Source: QWHO01 sp039809865
GTDB lineage: Bacteria > Vulcanimicrobiota > Xenobia > Xenobiales > QWHO01
Direction: 5' to 3'
Length of the DNA: 64,000 nt
Assembly (NCBI GenBank): GCA_039809865.1
Contig: JBDHVW010000001.1
Location: 124,001 to 188,000, forward strand
Under the pieces are notes generated by a model, which saw nothing but the letters and a program-made list of their open reading frames with translations, made no database searches and was not told the DNA's origin. A program made the position numbers and the translations under genes. Positions 24,582-32,468 of the stretch are shown here, piece by piece. The first letter of the stretch is position 1. Each line of letters starts with the position of its first letter.

Positions 24582-26077
24582 CGGGTCATCTCCTCGCGCA
24601 CCTCGACGCGCCCGTGGTCGACGACCACCCGGCGGGCTCGCCAGGCTTCGTCAGACTCGGGCAGGTCGGTGCGATAATGGGCGCCGCGGCTTTCGCGCCG
24701 GAGCCGGGCCGAGCCCGCCACCAGGCGCGCCACCAGGCGCATATTGGACTCCTCCGAGGAGCCGCTCGCCAGAATCAGCTCCTCCAATTCACGCTCGGCC
24801 GCAGCCAGGCCGGCCTCGTCGCGCACCAGGCCGACACGGCCCCACATCAGCTCGCGGATGCGCTCCCGGGCCGCGGCGTCGGGCTCAGCCAGGCTGATGG
24901 CGGGCGCCGCCACCAGGCGCGCGGCGGGCGCGTTGGCCATGTCTTCGCCCACGCGGGCGCCGAACACGAGCGCTTCGAGCAAGGAGTTGCTGGCCAGGCG
25001 GTTGGCGCCGTGCAAACCACTGGAGGCGGTCTCGCCGGCCGCCCAGAGGCCCGGCAGGCTGGTCCTACCCTTCGCATCGACGGCCACGCCGCCCATGAAA
25101 TAGTGGGCCGCGGGGACGACCGGGATCAGAGCGGTCTTCGGATCGATGCCCCGCTGCTTGCACAGACGGTCGACCGTGGGGAATCGCTCGGCGCTCCAGA
25201 AGCTGCGCGCGTCCAGATACACGCGCTGTCCGCGGGCCAGCTCGGCCCAGATGCCCCGGGCCACGATGTCACGCGGGGCCAACTCGGCGTCCGGGTGGAG
25301 CTTCGTCATGAAGCGCTCGTGGCGGGTATTGAGCAGAATGGCGCCCTCGCCGCGAACGGCCTCGGTGATCAGGCTCAGCGGGTCGCCGCCGGCATCGAGG
25401 GCCGTCGGGTGAAACTGGACGAACTCGAGGTCCTGCAAGAGCGCACCGGCGCGCGCGGCCATCGCGATGCCATCGCCGGTCGACTGGCGGGCGTTGGTGG
25501 TATAGCGATACAGATGGCCGATACCGCCCGTGGCCAGCACCGTGGCCGGGGCCACGATCATCTCGCCGGGCGCGGCCACGCCCATCACCTGGCCGTTGTG
25601 CACCAGCAAGTCGGCGGCGAACAGGCCTTCCTTCAGGGTGATGTGGGGATGGCGCTTCACGGCCTCGACGGTGGCCCGCATCAGCTCGGCGCCGGTGGCA
25701 TCGCCGCGGGCGTGCAGGATGCGTCGCCGCGAATGGGCCGCCTCGCGGCCCAGCGAGAGCTCGCCGCTCTCGTTGGTATCGAAGTGCGCGCCACGCTCGA
25801 TGAGCTCGAGAATGCGCCCGGGACCTTCCTTCGTGAGGATACTGACGGCCTCTTCGTTGCACAGGCCCGCGCCGGCTGTCAGGGTATCCTGCGTGTGCAG
25901 GGCCGGAGCGTCGTCCTGGCCCAGCGCGACAGCCACGCCGCCCTGCGCGAGCGGGGAGCTGCCTCCCAGCACAGCCTTGGTCGCCACGGTCACGTGCGCG
26001 CCGCGACTGGCAGCGTGGAGAGCGGCGGTCAGCCCGGCCAGACCGGAGCCGACGATGACGACATCACTGCGTAGCAT
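24569..26077 (-). CDS. nadB: L-aspartate oxidase
   Basis: Product of 502 residues, full length. It oxidises L-aspartate to iminoaspartate with FAD. The N-terminal FAD motif is VVIVGSGLAGLTAAL; other signatures are SPLAQGG, HARGDATG, FVQFHPTAL, and GLWAAGE.ASSGLHGANRLASNSLLE. The ATG at 26077 has GAGGAGGTCC upstream; an in-frame start at 26128 would read through the heptamer repeat and was rejected. Middle gene of the nad operon; iminoaspartate passes to NadA. Confidence 0.95.
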   Translation of the reverse strand: MLRSDVVIVGSGLAGLTAALHAASRGAHVTVATKAVLGGSSPLAQGGVAVALGQDDAPALHTQDTLTAGAGLCNEEAVSILTKEGPGRILELIERGAHFDTNESGELSLGREAAHSRRRILHARGDATGAELMRATVEAVKRHPHITLKEGLFAADLLVHNGQVMGVAAPGEMIVAPATVLATGGIGHLYRYTTNARQSTGDGIAMAARAGALLQDLEFVQFHPTALDAGGDPLSLITEAVRGEGAILLNTRHERFMTKLHPDAELAPRDIVARGIWAELARGQRVYLDARSFWSAERFPTVDRLCKQRGIDPKTALIPVVPAAHYFMGGVAVDAKGRTSLPGLWAAGETASSGLHGANRLASNSLLEALVFGARVGEDMANAPAARLVAAPAISLAEPDAAARERIRELMWGRVGLVRDEAGLAAAERELEELILASGSSEESNMRLVARLVAGSARLRRESRGAHYRTDLPESDEAWRARRVVVDHGRVEVREEMTRCAS

Positions 26078-26093
26078 TGTATTGGACCTCCTC

Positions 26094-26121
26094 TGTTGAC
26101 TGTCGACTGTTGACTGTCGAC
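26094..26121. repeat. Heptamer tandem repeat TGTTGAC/TGTCGAC
   Basis: Four consecutive 7-base units in which TGTTGAC and TGTCGAC alternate, in the 63-bp gap between nadA and nadB. It lies inside the operon, just upstream of the nadB ribosome-binding site. Same unit length as the other arrays in the window but a different sequence. Confidence 0.85.
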
Positions 26122-26140
26122 CCCACAAGTCGCGCCCGGC

Positions 26141-27124
26141 TCAGCCGTGGCGGGTTCCGCGCCCGACCGCGAGCATCCGGTCGATCGCCTGCCGCGCCCG
26201 GGCGGCCACGCTCTCTTCGACCTGCACTTCGAACTGGCCGAAGAGCAGCGAGTCGCGGATCTTGGCGAGAGTGATCTTCTTCATATGCGGGCACAGCGTG
26301 CAGGGGCGCACGAACTCGACCTCGGGGCACTCGGCCGCGATGTTGTCCGACATCGAGCACTCGGTGATGAGGGCCACCCGGGCGGGCTTCTCCTCTTGCA
26401 CGAATCGCACCATCTTGCTGGTCGAGCCGACCAGGTCGGAGGCGGCGATGACGTCCGGAGGGCATTCCGGATGGGCCAACACCACCACCCCGGGGAACTG
26501 CTCGCGATACGCGCGCACCTGGTCGGCGGTGAACTGCTCGTGGACTTCGCAATGGCCCTTCCAGGTCAGGATCTCCACCTTCGTCTGGGTCTGCACGTAC
26601 TGGGCCAGATACTCGTCGGGGATGAGCAGCACCCGGGGCACCCCCAGCGACTCGACCACCTCGACGGCGTTGGCGGACGTGCAGCACACGTCGGACTCGG
26701 CCTTGACCTCGGCGCTGGTGTTCACGTAGGTCACCACGGGCACGCCCGGGTAACGCCGCTTCAAGCCGCGCACGTCCTCGGCGGTGATCGACTCGGCCAG
26801 CGAGCAGCCTGCCTTCAGGTCGGGGATCAGCACGGTCTTACCGGGGTTCTGAATCTTCGCGGTCTCGGCCATGAAGTGCACTCCGCAGAGAACGATGGTC
26901 TCGGCTTTGGTCGCGGCGGCCTGCTGGGCCAGGGCCAGCGAGTCGCCCACCAGGTCGGCCACGCAATGAAAGATCTCGGGCGTCTGGTAGTTGTGCGCCA
27001 GGATGACAGCCTTCTTCTCGACCTTGAGGCGGTTGATCTCGGCGATGAGCGGCTCCATCAGGTCCCACTCGAAGCGCGGGACGACGTGCTGGACTCGGGC
27101 ATACAGGGTGTCGACGGCGGTCAT
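26141..27124 (-). CDS. nadA: Quinolinate synthase
   Basis: Product of 327 residues. NadA condenses iminoaspartate with dihydroxyacetone phosphate to quinolinate using a [4Fe-4S] cluster. The three expected Cys regions are present: VLCGVHFMAETAK, AESDVCCTSANA, and VEFVRPCTLCPHMKKI. Other signatures: AVILAHNYQTPEIF and AHPECP. The ATG at 27124 has AAGGAG upstream; a start at 27154 lies inside the palindrome at 27138-27154 and was rejected. First gene of the nad operon. Confidence 0.95.
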   Translation of the reverse strand: MTAVDTLYARVQHVVPRFEWDLMEPLIAEINRLKVEKKAVILAHNYQTPEIFHCVADLVGDSLALAQQAAATKAETIVLCGVHFMAETAKIQNPGKTVLIPDLKAGCSLAESITAEDVRGLKRRYPGVPVVTYVNTSAEVKAESDVCCTSANAVEVVESLGVPRVLLIPDEYLAQYVQTQTKVEILTWKGHCEVHEQFTADQVRAYREQFPGVVVLAHPECPPDVIAASDLVGSTSKMVRFVQEEKPARVALITECSMSDNIAAECPEVEFVRPCTLCPHMKKITLAKIRDSLLFGQFEVQVEESVAARARQAIDRMLAVGRGTRHG

Positions 27125-27137
27125 CTTCTCTCTCCTT

Positions 27138-27154
27138 ATGCTCAATGTGAGCAT
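27138..27154 (-). promoter_or_regulatory. Candidate operator ATGCTCA-N3-TGAGCAT in the nadA leader
   Basis: ATGCTCA (27138-27144), ATG, TGAGCAT (27148-27154) form a perfect 7-bp inverted repeat that overlaps the start of the nadA ribosome-binding site. A third copy of the box (TGAGCATAA at 27180-27188) lies in the spacer of the promoter. The arrangement suggests repression, possibly by an NAD-responsive regulator; it does not match the NrtR or NiaR operators that I know. Confidence 0.55.
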
Positions 27155-27169
27155 TTATGTTTCAGGCTT

Positions 27170-27198
27170 ATATTACTCCTGAGCATAAGGGGTGTCAA
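27170..27198 (-). promoter_or_regulatory. Near-consensus sigma-70 promoter of the nad operon
   Basis: On the minus strand TTGACA (27198-27193), a 17-base spacer, and TAATAT (27175-27170). The -35 is perfect and the -10 is close to consensus. Transcription would start near 27163, giving a leader of about 40 bases that contains the 27138-27154 palindrome. Confidence 0.75.
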
Positions 27199-27221
27199 GG
27201 TCGCACGCGAACAGACACTGC

Positions 27222-29660
27222 ATGAGACGTTTTCATCTGGTCCTCTGCGCGGCCTTGCTCTATTTCGGCTGCAGCTCCTCGTCCGGAGGAGTGGCGGGCG
27301 GTGGCTCCACTCCGCCCGTTCCCGAGCCTCCGCCCCCCGCTGAGGTGACCCTGACGGAGCTCCAGGTCGAGCCCGGCCGGGCCGTGTTGCCGTCCCAGCT
27401 CCGGGTCGAGCTGACGGCGCGCGGTCTTTTCAGCGACGGCAGCGTGCGCGACCTGACCGACCAGGTGACGTGGAGCAGCAGCGATTCCTCGGTGGCCAGC
27501 ATCCAGGCCGAGGGCCTGGCCCAGACCCTGAACCCGGGTCAGACCACGCTGCAGGCCACGCTGGACGGACAGAGCGACAGCGCCGAACTGACCGTCAGCG
27601 GCGCCACCCTGACGCGGCTCGAGGTGACGCCCGCTTTCGTTCTCCTCCCGGTCGGTTTCAGCCAGCCCCTGGCGGCGCGCGGGATGTTCTCGGACGGCAC
27701 GACCCTCGACCTCACCGATCAGGTGACCTGGTCGTCGCGCAACAGTGACGTGGCCGTGGTCGATTCCAACGGCTCCACGCAGGGCCGCGGGGTCGGTCGC
27801 GCGGGAGTGGAGGCGACCCGGGACGGGCTGGTGGCCCAGTCGCACATCCAGGTCGACGCAGCCCAACTCTTGCGGCTCGACGTCGAGCCCGGCACGCTGG
27901 CCGTCGGCACGTCGCGCGCCCTGCGCGCTACCGGCGTCTTCTCCAATCAGTCCCAGCTCGACGTCTCGGCTCAGGTCGCCTGGAGCAGCCTGGACCCGGC
28001 CGTCGCTTCCGTCGAGGGAACCCGCGCCACCGGGCGCAGCGCCGGCAGCACGCGGCTGAGCGCCAGTCTGGCCGGGCTGACCGGCGAGGTGGACCAGCGC
28101 GTCACCGATGCGACTTTGAGCGCGCTGACCATCACGCCCTCCGAGCCGGTGCTGGCCGAGAACTCCAACCTGCAGCTCGAAGCCACCGGCGTGTTCGCCG
28201 ACGGCACCCGGCAAGACCTGACCGACGCCGTCTTCTGGCGCTCGAATGCTCTCGCGTTCGAGCACGGCCGCGCCCTGGCGGGTGCCGCCCCGGGCGCCGC
28301 CCAGGTGCAGGCGGTGCTCGGCCCCATCACCGGCGAGGTGTCCGCTCGCGTGGTGGATGCGTCCCGGATTCAGCACCTGGTCGTGATCTTCTCCGAGAAT
28401 CGCAGCTTCGACCACTACTTCGGCTTCTTCCCGGGGGCCAACGGCCTGGCCAACGCCGGCGCGGCTACCGTGCAGACCGATATGCAGGGCGTTCCTTATC
28501 CCCAGCTGCCCCCGCCGCTCCGGCTGGGCGTGGCCGATCCGCGCTTTCCCACGCTCCCTAACGGCCCGTTCGAGATTCAGCCCTTTGTGCCGTTCGACGT
28601 GGACGCGGCCAACAGCACCGGCAGCCCCTCACACGCCTTCTACCAGGAGCAGTACCAGATCCACGGCGGCCTGATGGACCGTTTCGTGGCCTGGGCCGGA
28701 GTGGGCGCCAAAGGGGTGCCGCTCCCCAACGGCCTGACGATGGGCACTTACAGCGGAGCCGGCCTGCCCCTGGAGAAACTGGCCGCTCAGTTCGTGCTTT
28801 GTGACAACTATTTCCACTCGGCCTTCGGGGGCTCGATGCTCAACCACCAGTGGCTGGTGGCCGCCAAGACCCCGGTCTTCCGTCCGCGGACTCAAGACCC
28901 GGCGCCCCCCGACGACGAGGTCGCGGTCTTGGACGAGAACGGCGTGCTGATCGACCACTTCGGGCCCTCCTTTACTCCCGACGGCTATGCCATCAACGCG
29001 TTCTCCCAGCAGCTGCCGCCCCCGGCCTACCCGGTCAATCGCCTGGTTCCGCCGCAGACCACGCTTTGCATCGGGGACCTGCTGCTGCAGGCCAACGTCG
29101 ACTTCGCGTGGTACGCCCAGGGCTGGAACAACGTGCTCGCGGGCACCCCCGACAAGGGATTCCAGTATCACCATCAGCCGTTCGCCTACTTCAAGACCTT
29201 CGACCCGCTCTCGAGCCTCGGGCAGGCCCACCTGCGCGACCTGGACGACTTCAAAGCCGCACTGGCCCAGAAGACCCCGCTCAAGCCGGTCTCCTTCATC
29301 AAGTTCCGCGCCCCGCTCAACGAGCATCCGGGCGGGGATCTCGACAAATCGCAGAAGTCCATCGTGAGCCTGATCCAGGGCGTGATGGCCCACCCCGATT
29401 GGGACAGCACCGTCATCGTGATCTGTTACGACGAGCACGGTGGCTTCTGGGACCACGTCGCCCCCCCCGTGCGCGACCGCTGGGGTCCGGGAACCCGCGT
29501 CCCCGCTCTCGTGATCAGCCCGTTCGGGCGCAACGGCTCGGTGGACCACGCCGAGTACGAGAACCTCTCCGTGCTCAAACTGATCGAGTCCCGCTGGGGG
29601 CTGGGTGAGCTCGGCCCCGACGGCAAATCGGACAACCTGCTGCACACCCTGAGCTTGTAG
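27222..29660 (+). CDS. Lipoprotein with Big_2-like repeats and a phosphoesterase domain
   Basis: Product of 812 residues. A lipoprotein signal ends in a lipobox (LLYFGC). About four bacterial Ig-like (Big_2) repeats follow, each with a pattern such as GLFSDGSVRDLTDQVTWSS, covering about 45-370. The C-terminal half (about 375 to the end) is a PF04185 phosphoesterase as in phospholipase C and acid phosphatases: HLVVIFSENRSFDHYFG, then DNYFHSAFGGSMLNHQWLV, CYDEHGGFWDHVAPP and VPALVISPFGR. Probably surface-anchored and hydrolysing phosphodiesters or phosphomonoesters. The ATG at 27222 was chosen because the signal begins there. Confidence 0.88.
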   Translation: MRRFHLVLCAALLYFGCSSSSGGVAGGGSTPPVPEPPPPAEVTLTELQVEPGRAVLPSQLRVELTARGLFSDGSVRDLTDQVTWSSSDSSVASIQAEGLAQTLNPGQTTLQATLDGQSDSAELTVSGATLTRLEVTPAFVLLPVGFSQPLAARGMFSDGTTLDLTDQVTWSSRNSDVAVVDSNGSTQGRGVGRAGVEATRDGLVAQSHIQVDAAQLLRLDVEPGTLAVGTSRALRATGVFSNQSQLDVSAQVAWSSLDPAVASVEGTRATGRSAGSTRLSASLAGLTGEVDQRVTDATLSALTITPSEPVLAENSNLQLEATGVFADGTRQDLTDAVFWRSNALAFEHGRALAGAAPGAAQVQAVLGPITGEVSARVVDASRIQHLVVIFSENRSFDHYFGFFPGANGLANAGAATVQTDMQGVPYPQLPPPLRLGVADPRFPTLPNGPFEIQPFVPFDVDAANSTGSPSHAFYQEQYQIHGGLMDRFVAWAGVGAKGVPLPNGLTMGTYSGAGLPLEKLAAQFVLCDNYFHSAFGGSMLNHQWLVAAKTPVFRPRTQDPAPPDDEVAVLDENGVLIDHFGPSFTPDGYAINAFSQQLPPPAYPVNRLVPPQTTLCIGDLLLQANVDFAWYAQGWNNVLAGTPDKGFQYHHQPFAYFKTFDPLSSLGQAHLRDLDDFKAALAQKTPLKPVSFIKFRAPLNEHPGGDLDKSQKSIVSLIQGVMAHPDWDSTVIVICYDEHGGFWDHVAPPVRDRWGPGTRVPALVISPFGRNGSVDHAEYENLSVLKLIESRWGLGELGPDGKSDNLLHTLSL

Positions 29661-29662
29661 GC

Positions 29663-30103
29663 TCAGGGCCGAGTGTAGGTCATCTGGGTCCGGGGCCCCC
29701 CGGTGAGCGTGATGCGGCAAGAACGGAACGTCCAGACCGCCTGGTTGGTGGAATTCTCGTCCGGCGGGCCCCACTTGTTGCTGTAGGTGGTCAGCATCGG
29801 TGGGTAAGCGTCCGGCTCGCCGGTCAGCGTCACGCGACTCAGGCCGTCGTCGTCGAAGAAGAAGCGCACTTTGCTGGCGTAGCCGCCCACGTCGAAGCTG
29901 TCCAGGCACCATTCCCGGCCGTTGTCCTGGCAGGGCGCCACCGGCCAGCCCAGGTTGGCCTTGACCTCGGCCGGGGGCATGCCGAACTCGGTCGTCTCGA
30001 AGCCGAAGAGGTCTGCGGGCCGGACTTTCTCGATGGGCGTGGGAGCCGGGGGCGGGGAGCCGCAACCGGTCACGAGCAACACGAGCAAGAGCAAGAGGAT
30101 CAC
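29663..30103 (-). CDS. Small lipoprotein, unknown
   Basis: Product of 146 residues. The N-terminus ILLLLLVLLVTGC is a lipoprotein signal with lipobox VTGC, followed by a Pro-rich linker. The rest (DLFGFETTEFGMPPAEVKANLG) resembles small exported proteins with a paired-repeat fold. GTG at 30103 is in a GTGA overlap with the upstream gene, and GGAGGG lies 6 bases before it. It is convergent with the phosphoesterase gene. Confidence 0.75.
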   Translation of the reverse strand: MILLLLLVLLVTGCGSPPPAPTPIEKVRPADLFGFETTEFGMPPAEVKANLGWPVAPCQDNGREWCLDSFDVGGYASKVRFFFDDDGLSRVTLTGEPDAYPPMLTTYSNKWGPPDENSTNQAVWTFRSCRITLTGGPRTQMTYTRP

Positions 30104-32337
30104 GGTCGGCCCTCCAGTCGTCCAAATTCCCTTTGCAGAGCGCTGACCCAGCCCTCGAGACGGGCGCCGGGCGGCGTCCAGCCCCACTGGATCTCGCCCG
30201 TCTGGTCCAGAAAGCCCACCACCTCGACGTGCGCGCCGCCCGGGTCGGGACCCAGGTCGGGACGCATGCGAGGGAAGCGGTCCTGGTGCACATCGAGCTG
30301 CAGCTTGAGGCCGTCTTTGATCAGCACCAGCTGGTAGGGCGGCACCGAGCGCAGGGGCGCGATCAGCACTTCGTCGCGTAAGCTCGTCGTCGCCAACAGA
30401 TCGCGACCCTGGCTCTCGGGCAACTCGACGTTGCGGCCCTCCACCAGGTGCATCACGGTGGGCAGGATGTCCATGTGGCAGGTGGCCGTCCGGATGACGC
30501 CCGGCTCGATGCCGTGGCCCAGGATGAAGCAGGGCACGTGAGTCTGGATCTCCGAGGCGCGCGTGCCGTGGGCCAGGGTGTGGTCCTCCCAGATCGCCTC
30601 GCCGTGGTCGCCGGTGACCACCACCACGGTGTTCTCCAGGTCCAGCCGCGACAGCATCTCGTCGATCTCCGACTCCAGGTACGAGACGCTGTTCTGATAC
30701 CGATTGCGGATCATCTCGGGCGTGGCCGAGGCGAAGTCCTGGATGCCCACCTTCGCCAGCACGGGCTTGCGCAACTCGAACTCGGGCGGATAGGCATACG
30801 GAAAGTGCGTCCCCTGGGGAAAACAGAAGATGAACTGGGGTTTCTCGGCCTTCCGCAACCGCTCGGGCAGCGAGCCAATCATCTCTTTGTCGGAGACGAT
30901 CCAATACTCCCAGCTGGTCTTGTCCGGCGGATTCACCCACTTCTCATCGAACGTCGGCACGCTCAAGAAGCGCTCGAGCCACTTCCAGCCGCTGAACGCC
31001 GAGCCCGCCATCATCCGGCAGTCGTAGCCAGCCTGGCGGAACAGCTGGGTGAAGAGCGGCGGCTCGTGAAAGCTGAGGTCGCGCTTGTAGAGCAGCGGGT
31101 TGCGCGCGTAGAGGATGGAGTACATCCCCAGGTGGCTGGTGTTGGAGCCGCTGTAGTGCTGCTCCAGCACCAACCCACGCTTCATCCACTTGTCCAGCTT
31201 GGGGGTCAGCTCGGGGCTGACCGAGGTGAAGCGCCAGCTTTCCACCAGCAGCAAGATGACGTGCACGCGACCTTTGGGGTGCAGCCGGGTCTCCAGCCTG
31301 GGAGGGCGCGCCAGCGCTTCGCCCAGGCGATCGAAGTCGGCTTTGGCCCCGTCCTGCAGCGAGCGCAAGAACGGGCTCATCAGCCGGGGGTCGAGAAAGG
31401 AGATAGGGATGCCGGTCTGCACCTGCTCGGAGCGATACTGCACCTGGTCGACCAGGCGCGAGCCCTGCAGCAGGGTCACCACGTCGGTGGCCTCGGAAAG
31501 CGCGGCGGGGAACTCACGGGTGCCGCCCGCGGGCAGCTCCCCGCTTAGAGGCTGCGAGCCGGACTGCGTGGTCAGGCTCCAGCCTTGCAGGTCGATGGCC
31601 TTCAAGCCCAAATTGCGCACCGTCACGCCGGCCGCCTGGCCCTCGGAGGCGCGAGGCAGGACCTCCACCACGGCCACCGGGCGCGGGTGCACCGCCGACC
31701 AGCTGCCAATCATGGCCCAGCGCAGCTCCGGGTGGCGCGTGGGCAGGTGCAGGTAGCTCCATGCGATGAGGTAGGGGTCGCTGAAGAACAGCGGCGCCGT
31801 GAAAGCCAGCAGCAGGCTGACCGGATAGATCGAGAGCACGATGCGGCGCCGCAGGTGACGGGCCACGACCGAGCTGAAGCCCGCCAGCGAGCCCGCCAGC
31901 GCAAGCGTCGCCAGCACCGTGAGCACCACCGGGATGGCGATGGCGGCCGTGCCGCCGGCAAACTTCATCCCTTCACCGGGAGGCGAATTGAGGACGTCCA
32001 GGCCAAACCACAGGAAGGGCAGGATGTGACTGCCGATCATCAGCTGGCAGGCGATGTCGAGCCCCAGGTAACCGATGACCGCCAGCCATCCGAGCAGCAT
32101 CACCGCCGCCGCCCAGCGCCTTCGCCCTCGCAGCGCCAGGAGGCAGCCGATCAGGGTGGGCAGCGCCAGGAGCCACAGGTTCTTGGTCCAGAGCAGGCCG
32201 AACAGCGCCCACCCGTCGCCGAAGGGCTTCACGACCCGGAGGTCCAGCTGGAGCACGGTGCGATAGTGCAACCACTCGACCAGACTCCAGAGCGTGGCCG
32301 AGAGCCAACCAAAGAGGAGCACGGTGCGGGGCTTCAC
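30100..32337 (-). CDS. YejM-like sulfatase-fold membrane protein
   Basis: Product of 745 residues. About five N-terminal transmembrane helices (to about 195) are followed by an extracytoplasmic beta-rich segment of about 90 residues resembling a lamin-tail-like domain (VTVRNLGLKAIDLQGWSL), then an alkaline-phosphatase-superfamily domain. Catalytic-site stretches: VILLLVESWRF, SGSNTSHLGMYSILYARN (Thr/Ser position), and VVVTGDHGEAIWED. The loop matches the YejM/PbgA type more than arylsulfatases, which have C.P.R. Such proteins transfer or sense phosphorylated lipids at the outer leaflet of the inner membrane. Confidence 0.82.
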   Translation of the reverse strand: MKPRTVLLFGWLSATLWSLVEWLHYRTVLQLDLRVVKPFGDGWALFGLLWTKNLWLLALPTLIGCLLALRGRRRWAAAVMLLGWLAVIGYLGLDIACQLMIGSHILPFLWFGLDVLNSPPGEGMKFAGGTAAIAIPVVLTVLATLALAGSLAGFSSVVARHLRRRIVLSIYPVSLLLAFTAPLFFSDPYLIAWSYLHLPTRHPELRWAMIGSWSAVHPRPVAVVEVLPRASEGQAAGVTVRNLGLKAIDLQGWSLTTQSGSQPLSGELPAGGTREFPAALSEATDVVTLLQGSRLVDQVQYRSEQVQTGIPISFLDPRLMSPFLRSLQDGAKADFDRLGEALARPPRLETRLHPKGRVHVILLLVESWRFTSVSPELTPKLDKWMKRGLVLEQHYSGSNTSHLGMYSILYARNPLLYKRDLSFHEPPLFTQLFRQAGYDCRMMAGSAFSGWKWLERFLSVPTFDEKWVNPPDKTSWEYWIVSDKEMIGSLPERLRKAEKPQFIFCFPQGTHFPYAYPPEFELRKPVLAKVGIQDFASATPEMIRNRYQNSVSYLESEIDEMLSRLDLENTVVVVTGDHGEAIWEDHTLAHGTRASEIQTHVPCFILGHGIEPGVIRTATCHMDILPTVMHLVEGRNVELPESQGRDLLATTSLRDEVLIAPLRSVPPYQLVLIKDGLKLQLDVHQDRFPRMRPDLGPDPGGAHVEVVGFLDQTGEIQWGWTPPGARLEGWVSALQREFGRLEGRP

Positions 32338-32372
32338 GCCTGCACGTTAGGGGCGCGCCCAACGGTTTCCTG

Positions 32373-32388
32373 TGCTTCTCGAGAAGCA
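32373..32388. promoter_or_regulatory. 16-bp perfect palindrome in a divergent promoter region
   Basis: TGCTTCTCGAGAAGCA lies between the divergent YejM-like gene (start 32337, minus) and the FAD oxidoreductase operon (start 32469, plus). A perfect palindrome of this length between divergent genes is a candidate operator for one or both. Confidence 0.45.
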
Positions 32389-32468
32389 GGATCTCGCGGC
32401 GACGATCCCGCATCATGGTGGTTCTCCCGGAGGAAATCAGCGACGACAGGAGCGGTTACAAGGTTTTC

